A stretch of DNA of 30,160 nt from Chromera velia (taxonomy: Eukaryota > Sar > Chromeraceae): contig JAHBMJ010001066.1 of assembly GCA_018398765.1 (NCBI GenBank), forward strand, positions 5,905-36,064, given 5' to 3'. The position numbers and the translations under genes are program-made. Of this stretch, positions 10,705 to 21,949 are shown piece by piece. Position 1 is the stretch's first letter. Every line of letters starts with the position of its first letter. The notes beneath the pieces are model-generated. The model had not been told where the DNA came from and made no database searches. It saw only the letters and a program-made list of their open reading frames with translations.

Positions 10705-13700
10705 TCAAATTACTTGGCATCCTCGCATTTGCAAACTTCGTTTCTCTGTTTTTTCCCCGTTCCTCTCTGCATGAATGTTGCCTATCAAGGCACTGACCTC
10801 ATATGCGACCATGTCATCTACCGTCTTGAGACCTTGTGCGATATCCCTGAGAGACAACAACAGTCCCCTGAGCTGAGGTTCCGCCTTCAGGGCACCCAGT
10901 GCAAAGGCGGCAACGTTCTGTATCCTCGGCTCCATGAAGAATTGCGGCCCCGCAAAGCCCAGAAATCTGAGCAGCGCGAGCGTCTGGGGGATGTCTGAAG
11001 GGTTCCCTGCAGGGTCCAGGCTCTCTGCAGCGATCTGCTGCTGGCACCGGGCCATTGCGTTCTCGACATCGCCCTGACAGGAATGGAAGGAGGAGACGTA
11101 GAGAGAAGCACTAGACGTTCAGACTGAGCCAACAAACCATCCGGATGCATGCGACACCGTGAGTGAGTGAGTGAGTACGTAAAGACGATTGAGTGGACTT
11201 CTCACCTTGTTTGAACATATGTTTTCTCTTTCGATTGGCTCAGCAGTGGACAGAGAGAGAGACCGGGAGGGAGGGAACAAGAGGAGGGAGGGTCGTGGAG
11301 AAAGAATTAACCAACCCATTCAGCGAGGGCAGACAACGATGAAACAGGAAGGCAGCCAGTCGGGTGACAGACAGCAAACATTGTTTGAGCAGAAGCATAA
11401 GAAAAAAGCGTGTACAGCAAAAACCAAGTAGATATAAATATCCAAATCTGCCCACCCCCCAAATCTTCAAGGCCGTCTCGGTCACAGATCCCCCCAGCCC
11501 CTTCTGGATCAACAACCCGAGACGGGCAGCCAGTTCAAAGACCAACCGGGGCCACCTGAAAATTAGATGCAGTGTGTCATTTTGTCTTTCTTTTGGTCTG
11601 CCTTCCGCTGTCTCGTATAGCTCTCTCTCTGCTTTGCCTGTTGGATCTCACTTTCCTTCCCTTCGTTCTCCGTTGCTGTAAACCAACCCGTGTTTTCATA
11701 TTTTGCTGTGGAGGCAGCGATGAACGAGGGAGGGGGAATTCTAGTCTTTCAACGGCGCTTCTAGAAGTGCAGAGAAATCGAGAAAGGATGTTTTCAGACC
11801 AAGATGTCACTTTCCTGACATCGAAAGAAAAACTCCGAATTGGATCTGAGACGCAAGTTCCACGTCCTGCCTTTGAAAACTTTCGCAAAGCTTCAAGCCT
11901 CTCTCTCTCCCTTTCTGTGCGTGCGTATGTGTGTATACTTCTACACACCCCCAGACCGACCGACCTGTGCATGTTCAATAGGATCACTCTGAGGAGCTCA
12001 CAGCAGTGTCTCTGCACGATCGATGTTCCCTCAGGCCCCCCATTGGACATCCCCACTCCCAGACCCCTCCCGTCAACGTGCAGAGACAGGAGGGCAAGAG
12101 AAGCCGTCTCTGCCAGAAGCAGCGATGCCTTCAGGGCATCCTCAGAAGCGCGCCCCTCGCTGTCGCCAGGCGCCGCCATTCTCTGCAGAGCACGAAGAAA
12201 AGATCGGGTTTGTGGGAATGGAAATGGGGGTCTCGCCAAAGTCATTCTATAGAGGTAAACTGCCTTCAGAGTTCAGTATGCAAAGCGGCACGTGCAGAGA
12301 CGAAGTGACTCCCACGGCTCAAATATCTATTTTTCACTGCACACATAAGCAAAGAGGCAGGAGAAGAAGAGGGTATGTCGGGCAGAAAAGGATAGAAAAG
12401 CCCGTCGGCATATGACCTTGGCCGTTTTTTTCAACGATCAATACCAAGAAAGAAGAATGATTTCTCCATGAGTGTCGCCACTCGCCACTCACCGCCATTG
12501 CAAGTCGCACAGTATCCGAGAAGACTTGCGACGTCAGGAGGGCAGACGCGACTTCCCTCTCCCTGTCAGAGGGAGGGAGGAAGTTTTCGTTCCGCCCCCG
12601 TGCACCTGGAGTCATCCCCCCCCAGTAGATCATCACAGAGGCCGAGAGAGTAAACAGAGGAGACAGGGCGTCGTACTGAGCTTGTTGCTGCACACAAAGA
12701 AGCGAAAAGTGCAATTGATGGTCAGACAGGTGGGTCTTCGAAGAGTGAAAATTCAAGTGCGTGTCGATGTCCTTCCTCCTACAGGACTTGCTGCTACTCT
12801 TTTCAACATCAAACAATCCATGCATGTCGTGCACATCCCATGTACCGACTCATTCTCGTGTCTTGCTCTCGTCTCCCCTTCATGACGCAAAACAAATATG
12901 AACACGACCACCCATCCACCTACACTCATGCATGTTACTATCCACACACAAAGACATCTACGCTCACCTCTGCAACCTGCCCGATCGCGACGGCGTCTCC
13001 CAAGAGATTCGCCAATCCCCCTCTGCTCATCTCACAGAGCTCTGTGCGTCGTCCTGAAGAACAAAAGGGAAGGAAAGAGAGAAGAGGCTTCAACCAGGCC
13101 CCTTCCACAATACCCCAAATCGGTGCGTTTTCTCCTTGATATCTCTGATTGATCGCATGCAATTGCCCCTCAGGATGGCACACGCACGCCTTCTCTCTTG
13201 AATTCCTCCAATCAGTTGGTTCCTCCATCATCTCTTCTGTACCTTGTCTAACGGGGAGGCAAGAGCGCCCGCAAAAACAGACGGAAAAAGACAGGAAGAA
13301 ACTCCTTTACATATGAGATCCAGCTTCCAATCTGACGGACTCACTTTTTGACGTCACAATCAGCGCAGGCACCCAGGAGACGGCCGCCAGTGCGGGCAAG
13401 AGACGGACACTCCCCCCAGGGTGCGCAGCAAAAGCGGAGGGTGGGGCAATGGAGGCCGTTGCAAGCTGCAGGGGGAGAAAGAAACATAAGAGACTTTCAC
13501 GCTCGGCAACACCCATCATGCGAAAGAACCTTGAGCTCAAGAGAACCATGACTCCAAAATCGGTATTGCCAGGTAAGCGGAATACAGATCAAGAGACACT
13601 CGATTTCGGAAAGTCGCCCCTGTCCGATCGTGCCGGGAGGAACTCACGATAGAGCTTCTATTCCCTGCCTGCGGAGCACTTGCCTCCACTCATCCCCTCC

Positions 13701-14459
13701 TCCGTCTTCACTGCAAAAACAGCTCTCCACCACCAAACGCGAGAAACCTCACGGCGCGTTTTTCTCTCCTTCTGTATGTTTGCGTATGCGTGCATGTAAA
13801 TGTATGTAAGAATGTGTGTGTGTGTGCGCGCGCGCGCGCGTGTGAGGGGAACGAATTCGTGCATACCAACACAGTGAGGCAGGGAAAAGCACCGAGCGTT
13901 TTCAGACGGCTGACAGAGTCACTTCTACCCCAAACCCACCCTCAGTACATCCTTCCCTCTCGACACATACCTTCTGCTTTTCCTCTGCGACCAAGCCAGA
14001 GAGGAGGCTCAGCAAGGGACTCCATAGCTCACTCCCACCTTCACCCACGCCACGAATTACACTCCTGCAGAACAACAACCGACCGCACAACAAAAGTTCG
14101 CAACGAGACTCATGAGAAAGAAGCCGAGTCGGACGAGAGGGATTGAGGCGGCACTGACGCAAACTCCAGGAAGACAGAGGCTGGCTATAGAAACTCTTCT
14201 CCCTCCTCCCCTCGTCTCAACCCGTTTCCTCTTCTCTCCTCTCCTCTCCTCTCCTCTCCTGACAGACCTGACGGCCCCGATGCTCGCAGCTGCTAGCGCA
14301 GACTCGCTGAAGGTGGTGGGAATCTGCAGCATAGGCATTCAAGCATTCAGTGCATCAATCAATCATAGCAATCACACCTCAGTTGACATAAAACGAGCCC
14401 CGCTGGAATTCAGAAGGAGAGAAGGGGGCAAGCACGGAACAAAGTAGAAATAACGACGC

Positions 14460-14495
<36 letters not shown>

Positions 14496-17400
14496 GCATT
14501 TTGGTTCATTTTGAAGAAACTCTGGGGATGTGCATCTAAGTCTTTTTCAGATGAGCGCCCAGCGACGCATTGCCTGAAGATCCGGAAATCGCGGTTCACA
14601 AAATGATTCCGTCTGATATCTCACGCTGTCCATATTTTCTTCTCCATAAGCACGATTGGCGTGGAACGAAAGTAAGACCCCAATGACAGAGAGTTGCATA
14701 TTTGCCGAATGAACTGACCTGTCCGTCTGTCCAGATACCTGCAGTCAGGGGTAGAGAAGGCAAAACAGGAGAAAAGGGGAAAAAACATCTTCTCCAGATC
14801 TTTTCTTTCAGGCAGAAACAAACAAATAACGGGAAAGGGGCCATGACGGAGAGAGGAAAAGCGCAACGGGACGAAGTCTGAGAGCACCACCACTCCCGTA
14901 GGGGAGAGCACGGGGACGCCTAGGGAAAACCTTATCGAAAAGAAAATTCAGAGGGAAAGAGGACAGTTCCAACAGAACATTTTACTCAACCCGTCCCCTC
15001 ATACTCACTCACTCACTCACTCACTTACTTACTGACTGACTCACTCACTCACTCACTCACTTACTGACTCACTCACTCACTCACTCACTTACTGACTCAC
15101 TCACTCACTCACTCACTTACTGACTCACTCACTCACTCACTAACTCACTCACTCACTCACTCACTAACTCACTTACTGACTCACTCACTCACTCACTTAC
15201 TGACTCACTCACTCACTCACTCACTCACTTACTGACTCACTCACTCACTCACTCACTTACTGACTCACTCACTCACTCTCTCACTCACTGACTCACTCGG
15301 ATGCCCATGTTGCGTGTGCCCGGCAGGTGTGAGGGAGGGAGAAGCGATCCCCGTCTCAACAGCCGAGAGAGACCTCAAACACCCAGACACCAAATGAAGC
15401 AGAAGTTCCCACAAACTGCTGCCCCCCCCTCCCCCGTGTGCCTGTGAGGGTCTTGAGGCGAGGACTGCCAGAAGGAGCTGAGAGGCAGGGGACCCCTCTG
15501 GCGACCCCTCCTCCAGTCTCTTCTCACACACTTGCACGAGGGGACGCCGTCTCTGCATTCAGACACAGAAGATCAATTGGAGGAAGGGGGCAGTCACTCC
15601 ACATGAATATGCCGTCTCTGCCATGCAAGTACACGAGCGCTCTCTCTTTCCTCAGCGGGGATCAAAACGTCTCTGCCCGCACTTCCCCCCCCCCCCCNCC
15701 CCCCCGTTTCCTTCAGTCTGTCCCTGTTCAATCTGTTTGTTCGCCCCTGCGTCTGGGCCATCTCTCCATCCATCCGTCTATTTCGGGGTCTGTTATCGAG
15801 TTTTCTTCCGCGGTCTCTCTGCGATATCTGTGGCTCTTCTTCTTTCCCACGTTTCTGACTGTCTCCTCCCGACTGACCGACCCTGTCTGCCCCCGGTGCC
15901 TCCCTGATTTCCTCGAGGGTCCCCGCCAGAGCGTCCACGAGGGAACTGAAGAATTCAGAGACGACACATGCATGCATTCAGTCAAGAGCCGAGAGAGGGG
16001 CAGAAAGCGAGAAAGACAGAGAGGAGGCAGGGGCGTGGAAAAGTTTTTCTCTCTCCCTCGAAATGTTGTGTGTGTGTGTGTGTGACTCGGATACGCCTGC
16101 AGGCTTTTGGAAGCAAAATCATGACAAGACAGAAAGAAAGCACCGACCTCGATCGAGACTGCAAGCAAGAAAAAGGCCCGATGCTGACATCCACCTAGCT
16201 GCCTACCTGAATCTGCACAGCAGTCGGAAGGCGTCATGCGCCCTCTGTCTGTCTGCCTGGGCCTGGGGCATCAGAGCGTTCCCAGAGGCAGAGAACAGGG
16301 GAGGGGAACCCTCACCCACCATCGCCTGCGGAGTCCACATGAGGGAGGGAGGGAGGGAGAGAGGGAGGGAGGGAAGGGTGGTGAGATACATGCAAACAAG
16401 CAGTGGGCAGAAAAGGAAGACGAATGATTTCCTTCTTTCTGCATGACTCCGTTCTTTCGCCAACTCCACACGCCCATTCTATTTCTTGCTTCGTGCTCCT
16501 TCTTTCCCTCCCTTTACACAGATACCTGCCTGTCCCTCCCCTCCTTCTTGTGCCCTTCCCTTCCCTTTCCGACCTGCAGTGCAGTCACGGTGCTGTTCAG
16601 AGCTCTTGCCGTGCCCTCGTGGACTGAGGCGTCAGGGAGAGACCCTGTGACCTGCAGGGGGCAGACCGGGGGGGAAGGGAGGTTGTGCTAGGCTCAAGAC
16701 GTGAAAAAGCCCTCTGAATAGATGCTGTTGAAAGTCCTGCTGGAAACAAGTGGAGTCCGACTGATTTCTTCTCCAAATTGAAGAGGATGAAATCAAGTGC
16801 CAAAAAAGGAATGGGTAGATTCTCTTCCAAGAACGAGGGGAGCGTATCGGGATCCAGTGAAAATTAGGCCACAGAGCTGGCAAGAAGGAGGAAGGAATCC
16901 GTTTGGCTACACAGCGACAGACAGAGATAACCCGGGAGACAAAAAGCAACCGACGTACATGAGCAAGGGACGCAAAGAGCAGTGCGTCCGTGCAGGGCGT
17001 TTGGTTGACGGCCTCTCTCTCTGCGAGGGCGAGGAGGTCTCCGAAGACGCCGTCAGAGGCCAGACGCCTTCCTGCACCGGAAGAAGAGAGACAGAGGAAA
17101 AGAAGAAAAGAAAGAAAATGAGGAAGGGAGGGAGCTGGATAGGTTTGGCAGGACGGTCTTACACAGCGAAAGCATAAAAACGACACTTGAGACAGAAACG
17201 ATGGAGAGCCCTAGCAGAGGGCAGCATCCCCCTGTCCCTCTTTTCAGTTGTTCTTTTGTTTGTTCCTTTCATTGGGTTTCCTTCAAGAAAGCAATCCTCT
17301 CTGCATGTCCAGGAACTTGCCCTTCTCCGCCCACTCCTCCTTCGTTTTCCTGTCCTTCTGCCTCCCCGTCTCACCAACCGACCGAGCGACCGACCTGCGT

Positions 17401-18607
17401 GATCTGCGAGGTCCTTCAGTGCCCCCGCAGCCATTCCGGGGACCAGACTGAAGAAGCGGCAGCAGAGGCGGAAGCAAGGAAGAGCCAGGTCTCCCGAGCT
17501 CGCGGTCAGGTGCGTGATCTGCAAGGAGATCAGAAGTCGACTTCATTGACCGTCACTTTCCATTTTCTTTATTCCGGAGCCTTGGGACGTTTGATGATGT
17601 GGATCAGGGGGAAGAGAGACAATACGCAAGAAAACAAAAAAAAATACAGCGCTCAACAGAGAGCAATTGAGGTGTGGTGGAAGTCTGGATGTTGCTCGAA
17701 AAAAGGCAACACAACGACCCAGAAACCCAAGCAGCCACACATGCCAGCCGAAACAGGCTTTGCATGCCCTGCTTTTCTCCTGACTCCCCAAACAGAGAGC
17801 CTCTTCCAATTGACTGACCTTCTTGACCAGCTGGATCGTCTTCTGACCGCACGCAACGTCGAGAGGGACCTGCACGGAGGGGGGAAGCAGGAGACGCAAC
17901 GCGAAAACAATCAGACAGAGTGCATGAGACGCTTATACGCATTTCTGAGTACCCCGCCTGGCCTGTGTCTTGATCTGACATAAGATGAGAAAAAACCTAA
18001 CGCAACAAAAAAGAGAACATCCATCGGCTCTCTGAAAAAAAAAAAAAACCGCAGAGAGACAGCTAGTCCCCCCCCCCGTGTCACCGCAGACAGTCTTTCT
18101 GTACGTCTTTTCTCTCTCGTTGCGTACCTGTTGCATGAGCGCCAGAATTTGAAAGAGTGACGGGCGCACCTCGCAGACGCACTCAAAAATTACATCAACT
18201 GCATATGCAACACACACACGCAAACATACATATAAATGCAGACGAGGCAAGGACGAGTCACAGAGAGAAAAGAACCATCTTTGGCATTGCGGAAGACAGA
18301 GCAAGCAGACTGCGTCCTCTTTCGCCTCTGTAAAAGAAAGCAAAGGCTCTTTCACTGGAAGGCCCCTCCCTCCAGAAGGATAGCGACGCGCAGAAAGAAT
18401 GTCCACCACAAGTTAGGGGACCGACGGAACCAGGGACCCTTGCACGGGAGGGAAGTTGAACCCAGAGGATCGAGAATACACCAAAAGAAGATTTGTGAAT
18501 GTGGAGAATCACTCCAACAAAGTTCTTTGCCATCTGCTAGAACACAGTCAGTTACTCGTCCATTTTGCCTCCACAGTCACTCAGACACAGAAACTCGAGT
18601 GGCCCAA

Positions 18608-18646
<39 letters not shown>

Positions 18647-18655
18647 GACAGAGGG

Positions 18656-18687
<32 letters not shown>

Positions 18688-18779
18688 ACTGAAGAAGACC
18701 AGAACTTCACACCCAGGACAGTCTTGTTTCCCGATGGCCTGCATACACAAACACATCAGCACCGGGTATATAGACACCA

Positions 18780-18811
<32 letters not shown>

Positions 18812-21800
18812 AAGAGAGAGAGGTAAATGAGCGAAAAAGAAAGGGACCAGACGAGGATAAAATTTCGGGAATGGAAGAAGGCGCGCGAAAGAGGAGAGTG
18901 GCTGAAGGAGGACAGACAGCAGACAGGAAGGACAATGAGAAGAGAAGAGCTGAAAACATGGCAACAGCTAGTCGAAAACTCTTCGTGGCGTCCGGGGACA
19001 ATTCTATTGTTTTGGTATACAAAAAACGACCGACCACTTCCAAAAGTTTCGCCAAAAAGACAATAAAAGATTCCCCTGCAAAGAGAACAGACGAAAAACA
19101 CAGAAACAGGGGGAGGGAAACGAAAAAGAGGGTACAAAGCACGATTCCTGATGTAGATCAGCCCAAGCACACTCTTTGCCTCTTCCCTGTCCACCCCATC
19201 CTCCCAAGCACCCTTCCACATTACTGTCTCTGTTCCACCATTCCCCCTTATTCCGTTCAGATGACCGCATAACTACCGTGCCGCCCCCTCCTTCGTCTCC
19301 CCATCTTCTTTATTCTCTCCCCCTGTTGTGCAGAGACACGGGATCGAAAATTCGGCATGCAGATACTTCTACCGCAAGAGAACAAAGGAAACAAAAAAGG
19401 GTACTAGGTCTAGCCTTCATCCCAATCCCGCGCCCCAACTTGGTCTCTCTCTTCCAAGATTATTGCAACCCAACTACACATCTCCAACACTACATACAAA
19501 CAAACAGACAATATGATGGGTACATACATAAACAAACGCACCTTGTTCTCTTCCAAGCTTATCGCAGAGCAACCACAGATCCCCAAGAGTGTATTCGGCC
19601 GCTTCTCTGTACAATTTCAGTTCTCCCTCCTCAACGTCTGCACGCGAACACGACAGGAACATTACGAAGAAGTAAATCAATCAGGAGATTGGTTGACTGT
19701 GCATCACACCGTTTTGCATCAAGCCAGATCACAGATCACAGAAAGACCCGGTTGGACAACAATTGAGACGAAGCTCATCTAGACAGAGTAGAAGCACATG
19801 AAGCCTCCCGCACTCCTAACGGATGAAGCAGCTTCGAGTTTTCCAAAGGACACCGTGTATCATTCTGCGCCGCAAAAAAACACACACCAAGTAGACAAGC
19901 AAGCAAGCATACAGACAGACAGACAGATGGGTAAGAGCTGACCTGCCCAGCATTTGTTGTCCCTGCGACAGTGCCCAGCGAGCGCTCTCACTGTTGGGTC
20001 TGTGAGCTGCACGCATGCACCTCGACACGCCGACAGACAGCACGAGAGAAACAGAACAGTATGTCCCGGAAGAGGCTGGTCTCTTTCGTGGTATCTGGTG
20101 ATCGGCAGTTTTACTTTTTCTTCTGCCTGTATCTCACGCGCTTTCTTTGCCACTGCTCTTTCTGTGTGCACGCCTGCTTGTGCGTGTGAACGTGGGAACT
20201 CCTTTTGAGGCGACGGTTCTTGCTACTGAGAGCGGAAAGGAAACAAACAAAACAAACAGACAAAGAATGAGAGGACGTCTGAAAGAAATGGAACCAAAGA
20301 GACCATCTGCGTGCCCACCGCTCCAAGAAGTCCCCCAAGCCACACGTCGTCCAGCAGGTTCTCGTTCTTCATCTCCTTCACGTTGGCAAAAAAAGAAAAA
20401 AGAGGCTGCACACACAGACCCATGCGTACATAAATGCACACAAACAAATCACCCACAACCCACTGTGTGCGAGTGATGCAAGAGACAGACAGACAGAAAC
20501 CCATTATTTGCTATCACTGATGAGACACACCAACGCAAGATAATCTCGGTCCCCTTCAGATCCTCTTTCCTCGCCGCTCTTCTCTGTCCTTCCCCTGCCT
20601 GCCTCACTCACAAGAGAGGAAGGACAAACGGGGCGCTTTGAGGATGCACCCCCCACCTTGAAATACTCCGCCCCCCCCGTTCATAAACGATGCAGTCTAC
20701 ATTATCGCATGCGCAATGAATGTACATGCATGCACACGGGATTTTCTCTTCGCTCTCTGTCTATCCTCTATCAGGGAACACCATGCAACCGACCCACCAG
20801 AGCCCCCCGAGGATGTGCCCCCATGATGCTTCTGAACACCCCCACGGGGGCAGCGTCAATGCCCCCCACTATGCCCAGAGGGGCCGCCAGCTCCTCAGGC
20901 AACTGCATGAACAGCTGCGGGAACCCCTCGCCTATAAGGAACACAAGCTCTGCCCACCCAGCCACTGTCCTCTCGTCCTTCTCATCCAACGGAGCGCTGC
21001 CTCCTTGGGCTGCGAGACGTTGCATGCCCGGGGCCACCCTACTCAACTGCGTTAGTAAAGACGACAAAATTGCCCCCTCCCCCGGAAGCCCCAAAAGTTG
21101 CGCTGCTGTCGGCCCCCCCTGCCCCAAGCCCTGTTCAGCCATCTTCCAATTATACTGGTATGCCTTGCTATTCCTCAACCCTCTCCTCAAAAACTCCAAA
21201 AAAGAATCTGAACTCGCAAACCCCGACAAAAGTGACGCCACGGCCCCGCTGAGCTCAGGACTCTCAAAGAGTGAAATGTCAAGGTCGTTAGAGGCCCACG
21301 CGTGCCCGCACTGCGCTGCGGCCTCCACAAGGGGGGACGAGTCACTCGTGCCCACCCCTGCTCCGACGCACGCCGAGAGGCACTCCTGGAGAAATGAGAT
21401 CACTTCCGGGGCCTTTGCAAGCAGTGCCAAGGCCTGCGGTGAGCGTTTCACAAACTGCAGAGCCAGGTGCCTCAGCTCCTCCGGGGCTGCCCCCAGAGCG
21501 TTACAGACGAGAATCCGTCTCCTGACGGCTTCTGCTGGAGGTGCAGACCGAGCTATCTGTATGACGTCCTCCACTGCGGTCTGCCACACGCCGGTGATCG
21601 CCCGTAGGACCAGACCACCCAAACACAGTGCTGCCCTCAGCCTGGCCACCTGCTGCAGCCTGCCCTGATCATCTGAGAGATACTCGGCGACTTTCGAGAT
21701 GAGCGTGCGGGGGTCTCCTGGGAAGGTGGAGAACTGATGACGAATTTTGTAATGGAGAACCTGCAGTCCCACAAACTGAAACGTGGCGTCGGTGGAGGAG

Positions 21801-21949
21801 ATAAGGTTATGAGAGAGTGTCCATGCCTCCGGGGTGTTTTGGAACTGCATCATCCACGCGTTGGCTGCCTGACGGGCCTGGGGGTCAGACCCGAACCAGA
21901 GGTCCCGCACCCTCTGCTCCACAAACGCGTAGTCAACATTCACAGCCAT
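10705..21949 (-). CDS. importin-beta family nuclear transport receptor (transportin-3/importin-13/Mtr10-like)
   Basis: This karyopherin would bind cargo and RanGTP and carry cargo through nuclear pores; the family is built of HEAT repeats. The protein starts MAVNVDYAFVEQRVRDLW. Residues about 20-75 match the importin-beta N-terminal pattern: A..W...FQNTPEAW, then a helix with LQVLHYKI and a following QFSTFP, as in transportin-3 (W..E...S..AWE...LL, then Q.M..KI...F.ELP). Residues about 80-380 are helical repeats. The downstream exons read as amphipathic helices, for example YREAAEYTLGDLWLL and FIVFLAKLL. I chained 24 exons whose phases agree at every junction, giving about 1205 residues, longer than the usual 900-1000. 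The stop is taken as TGA at 10705; alternatively the last exon splices at 10798 (GTCAGT) to an exon I did not find. The family call is firm and the exact subfamily is inferred. Confidence 0.78.
13648..13668 (-). CDS. importin microexon 18 (21 bp)
   Basis: A CTCCGCAG acceptor and a consensus GTGAGT donor bound 21 bp (AGNRSSI). It is phase-neutral, so exons 17 and 19 join in frame with or without it. It could be an optional cassette or a chance match. Confidence 0.35.
13813..13843. repeat. microsatellite (GT)n(CG)n
   Basis: A run of GT dinucleotides passes into CG dinucleotides and back to GT within importin intron 17, the intron upstream of microexon 18. On the importin sense strand this reads CA/CG. 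Confidence 0.9.
14231..14260. repeat. pentanucleotide (CTCTC)n repeat
   Basis: Six near-perfect ctctc units on the plus strand lie a few bases downstream, in the sense direction, of the importin exon 16 donor. They are purine-rich (GAGAG) on the sense strand. Confidence 0.85.
14462..14493. repeat. microsatellite (CA)n
   Basis: About 16 CA units on the plus strand, (TG)n on the importin sense strand, lie within intron 15. Confidence 0.95.
14719..14738 (-). CDS. importin microexon 15 (20 bp)
   Basis: A CCTGACTGCAG acceptor and a GTCAGT donor enclose 20 bp encoding the end of a serine codon plus IWTDGQ. Exon 14 ends in phase 1 and exon 16 begins in phase 0, so an exon of length 2 modulo 3 is required between them. 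This is the only piece with good signals that fits. It immediately follows the intron that carries the donor-site array. Confidence 0.5.
15002..15296 (-). repeat. tetranucleotide array; sense strand is tandem 5' splice-site consensus
   Basis: About 73 tetramers of TCAC/TTAC/TGAC type on the plus strand read on the importin sense strand as GTGAGTGAGTGAGTCAGTAAGTGAGT and so on. GTGAGT occurs at almost every 4-nt step, with interspersed GTCAGT and GTAAGT. The first GTGAGT (plus positions 15291-15296) is the donor of exon 14, so the exon end abuts the array directly. The motif ttactgac recurs at 15061, 15089, 15117, 15173, 15197, 15229 and 15257, mostly multiples of 28 bp apart, showing a higher-order unit of seven tetramers. 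Confidence 0.9.
15684..15706. repeat. poly-C run containing an ambiguous base
   Basis: A run of C with an N at 15698 lies in importin intron 13. The N marks unresolved sequence or a draft join in a homopolymer. Confidence 0.9.
16333..16377. repeat. GGGA-rich repeat next to importin exon 12
   Basis: Repeated gggaggga units lie just beyond the exon 12 acceptor. On the sense strand they give a CCCT-rich pyrimidine tract directly upstream of the CCGCAG acceptor. Confidence 0.7.
18612..18684. repeat. compound microsatellite (CA)n...(GA)n
   Basis: An AC run (18612-18643) is followed by a short purine spacer and a GA run (about 18656-18684). On the importin sense strand the order is (CT)n then (GT)n, within the long intron upstream of exon 6. 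Confidence 0.9.
18778..18824. repeat. compound microsatellite (CA)n(GA)n
   Basis: A second copy of the same arrangement lies in the same importin intron, again (CT)n then (GT)n on the sense strand. Confidence 0.9.
20798..21949 (-). CDS. importin gene, exon 1 (N-terminal 384 residues)
   Basis: This is the longest open stretch in the window: 1152 bp from ATG to a GTGGGT donor, ending in phase 0. It holds the importin-beta N-terminal domain and the first several HEAT-like helix pairs. The codon choice is GC-rich (GCC, CTG, GGG), unlike the flanking DNA. The ATG is the first in frame, and the upstream bases on the minus strand show no earlier in-frame start next to an acceptor. The frame runs past the donor into GRLHGVP and a stop, which I treat as intron. 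Confidence 0.85.

Larger units (their letters stand above)
10705..21949 (-). other. exon map of the importin gene
   Basis: Exons in transcript order (plus-strand coordinates): 1 20798-21949; 2 20319-20375; 3 19943-20006; 4 19542-19637; 5 19035-19075; 6 18276-18327; 7 18128-18198; 8 17819-17869; 9 17395-17518; 10 16959-17071; 11 16574-16651; 12 16207-16325; 13 15882-15945; 14 15297-15552; 15 14719-14738; 16 14268-14323; 17 13971-14064; 18 13648-13668; 19 13345-13465; 20 12968-13053; 21 12493-12687; 22 11965-12182; 23 11456-11555; 24 10705-11073. The total is 3618 nt, divisible by three. Exons 1, 4, 7-14, 16, 17 and 19-24 are strong. Exons 2, 3 and 5 are moderate. Exon 6 is weak: its donor is GTTCTT and the intron after it is only 77 bp. 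Without exon 6, exon 5 could end at 19031 and still join exon 7 in phase. Exons 15 and 18 are microexons. Confidence 0.65.

Noticed and set aside
11158-11177. (GTGA)n run on the plus strand as a second donor array
   Set aside because: It is short (about 20 bp) and on the antisense strand of the gene, so it does not present donor motifs in the transcript.
11572-12252. Plus-strand 226-codon open frame
   Set aside because: It is the antisense shadow of importin exon 22 plus intron. The minus strand has matching splice signals and phase.
15002-15297. CRISPR-like array
   Set aside because: The unit is a tetranucleotide with no spacers, and the gene context is eukaryotic and intronic.
20658-21668. 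Plus-strand 336-codon open frame
   Set aside because: It is an antisense shadow of importin exon 1, a by-product of GC-rich codons. The minus strand shows a clear importin-beta N-terminus.
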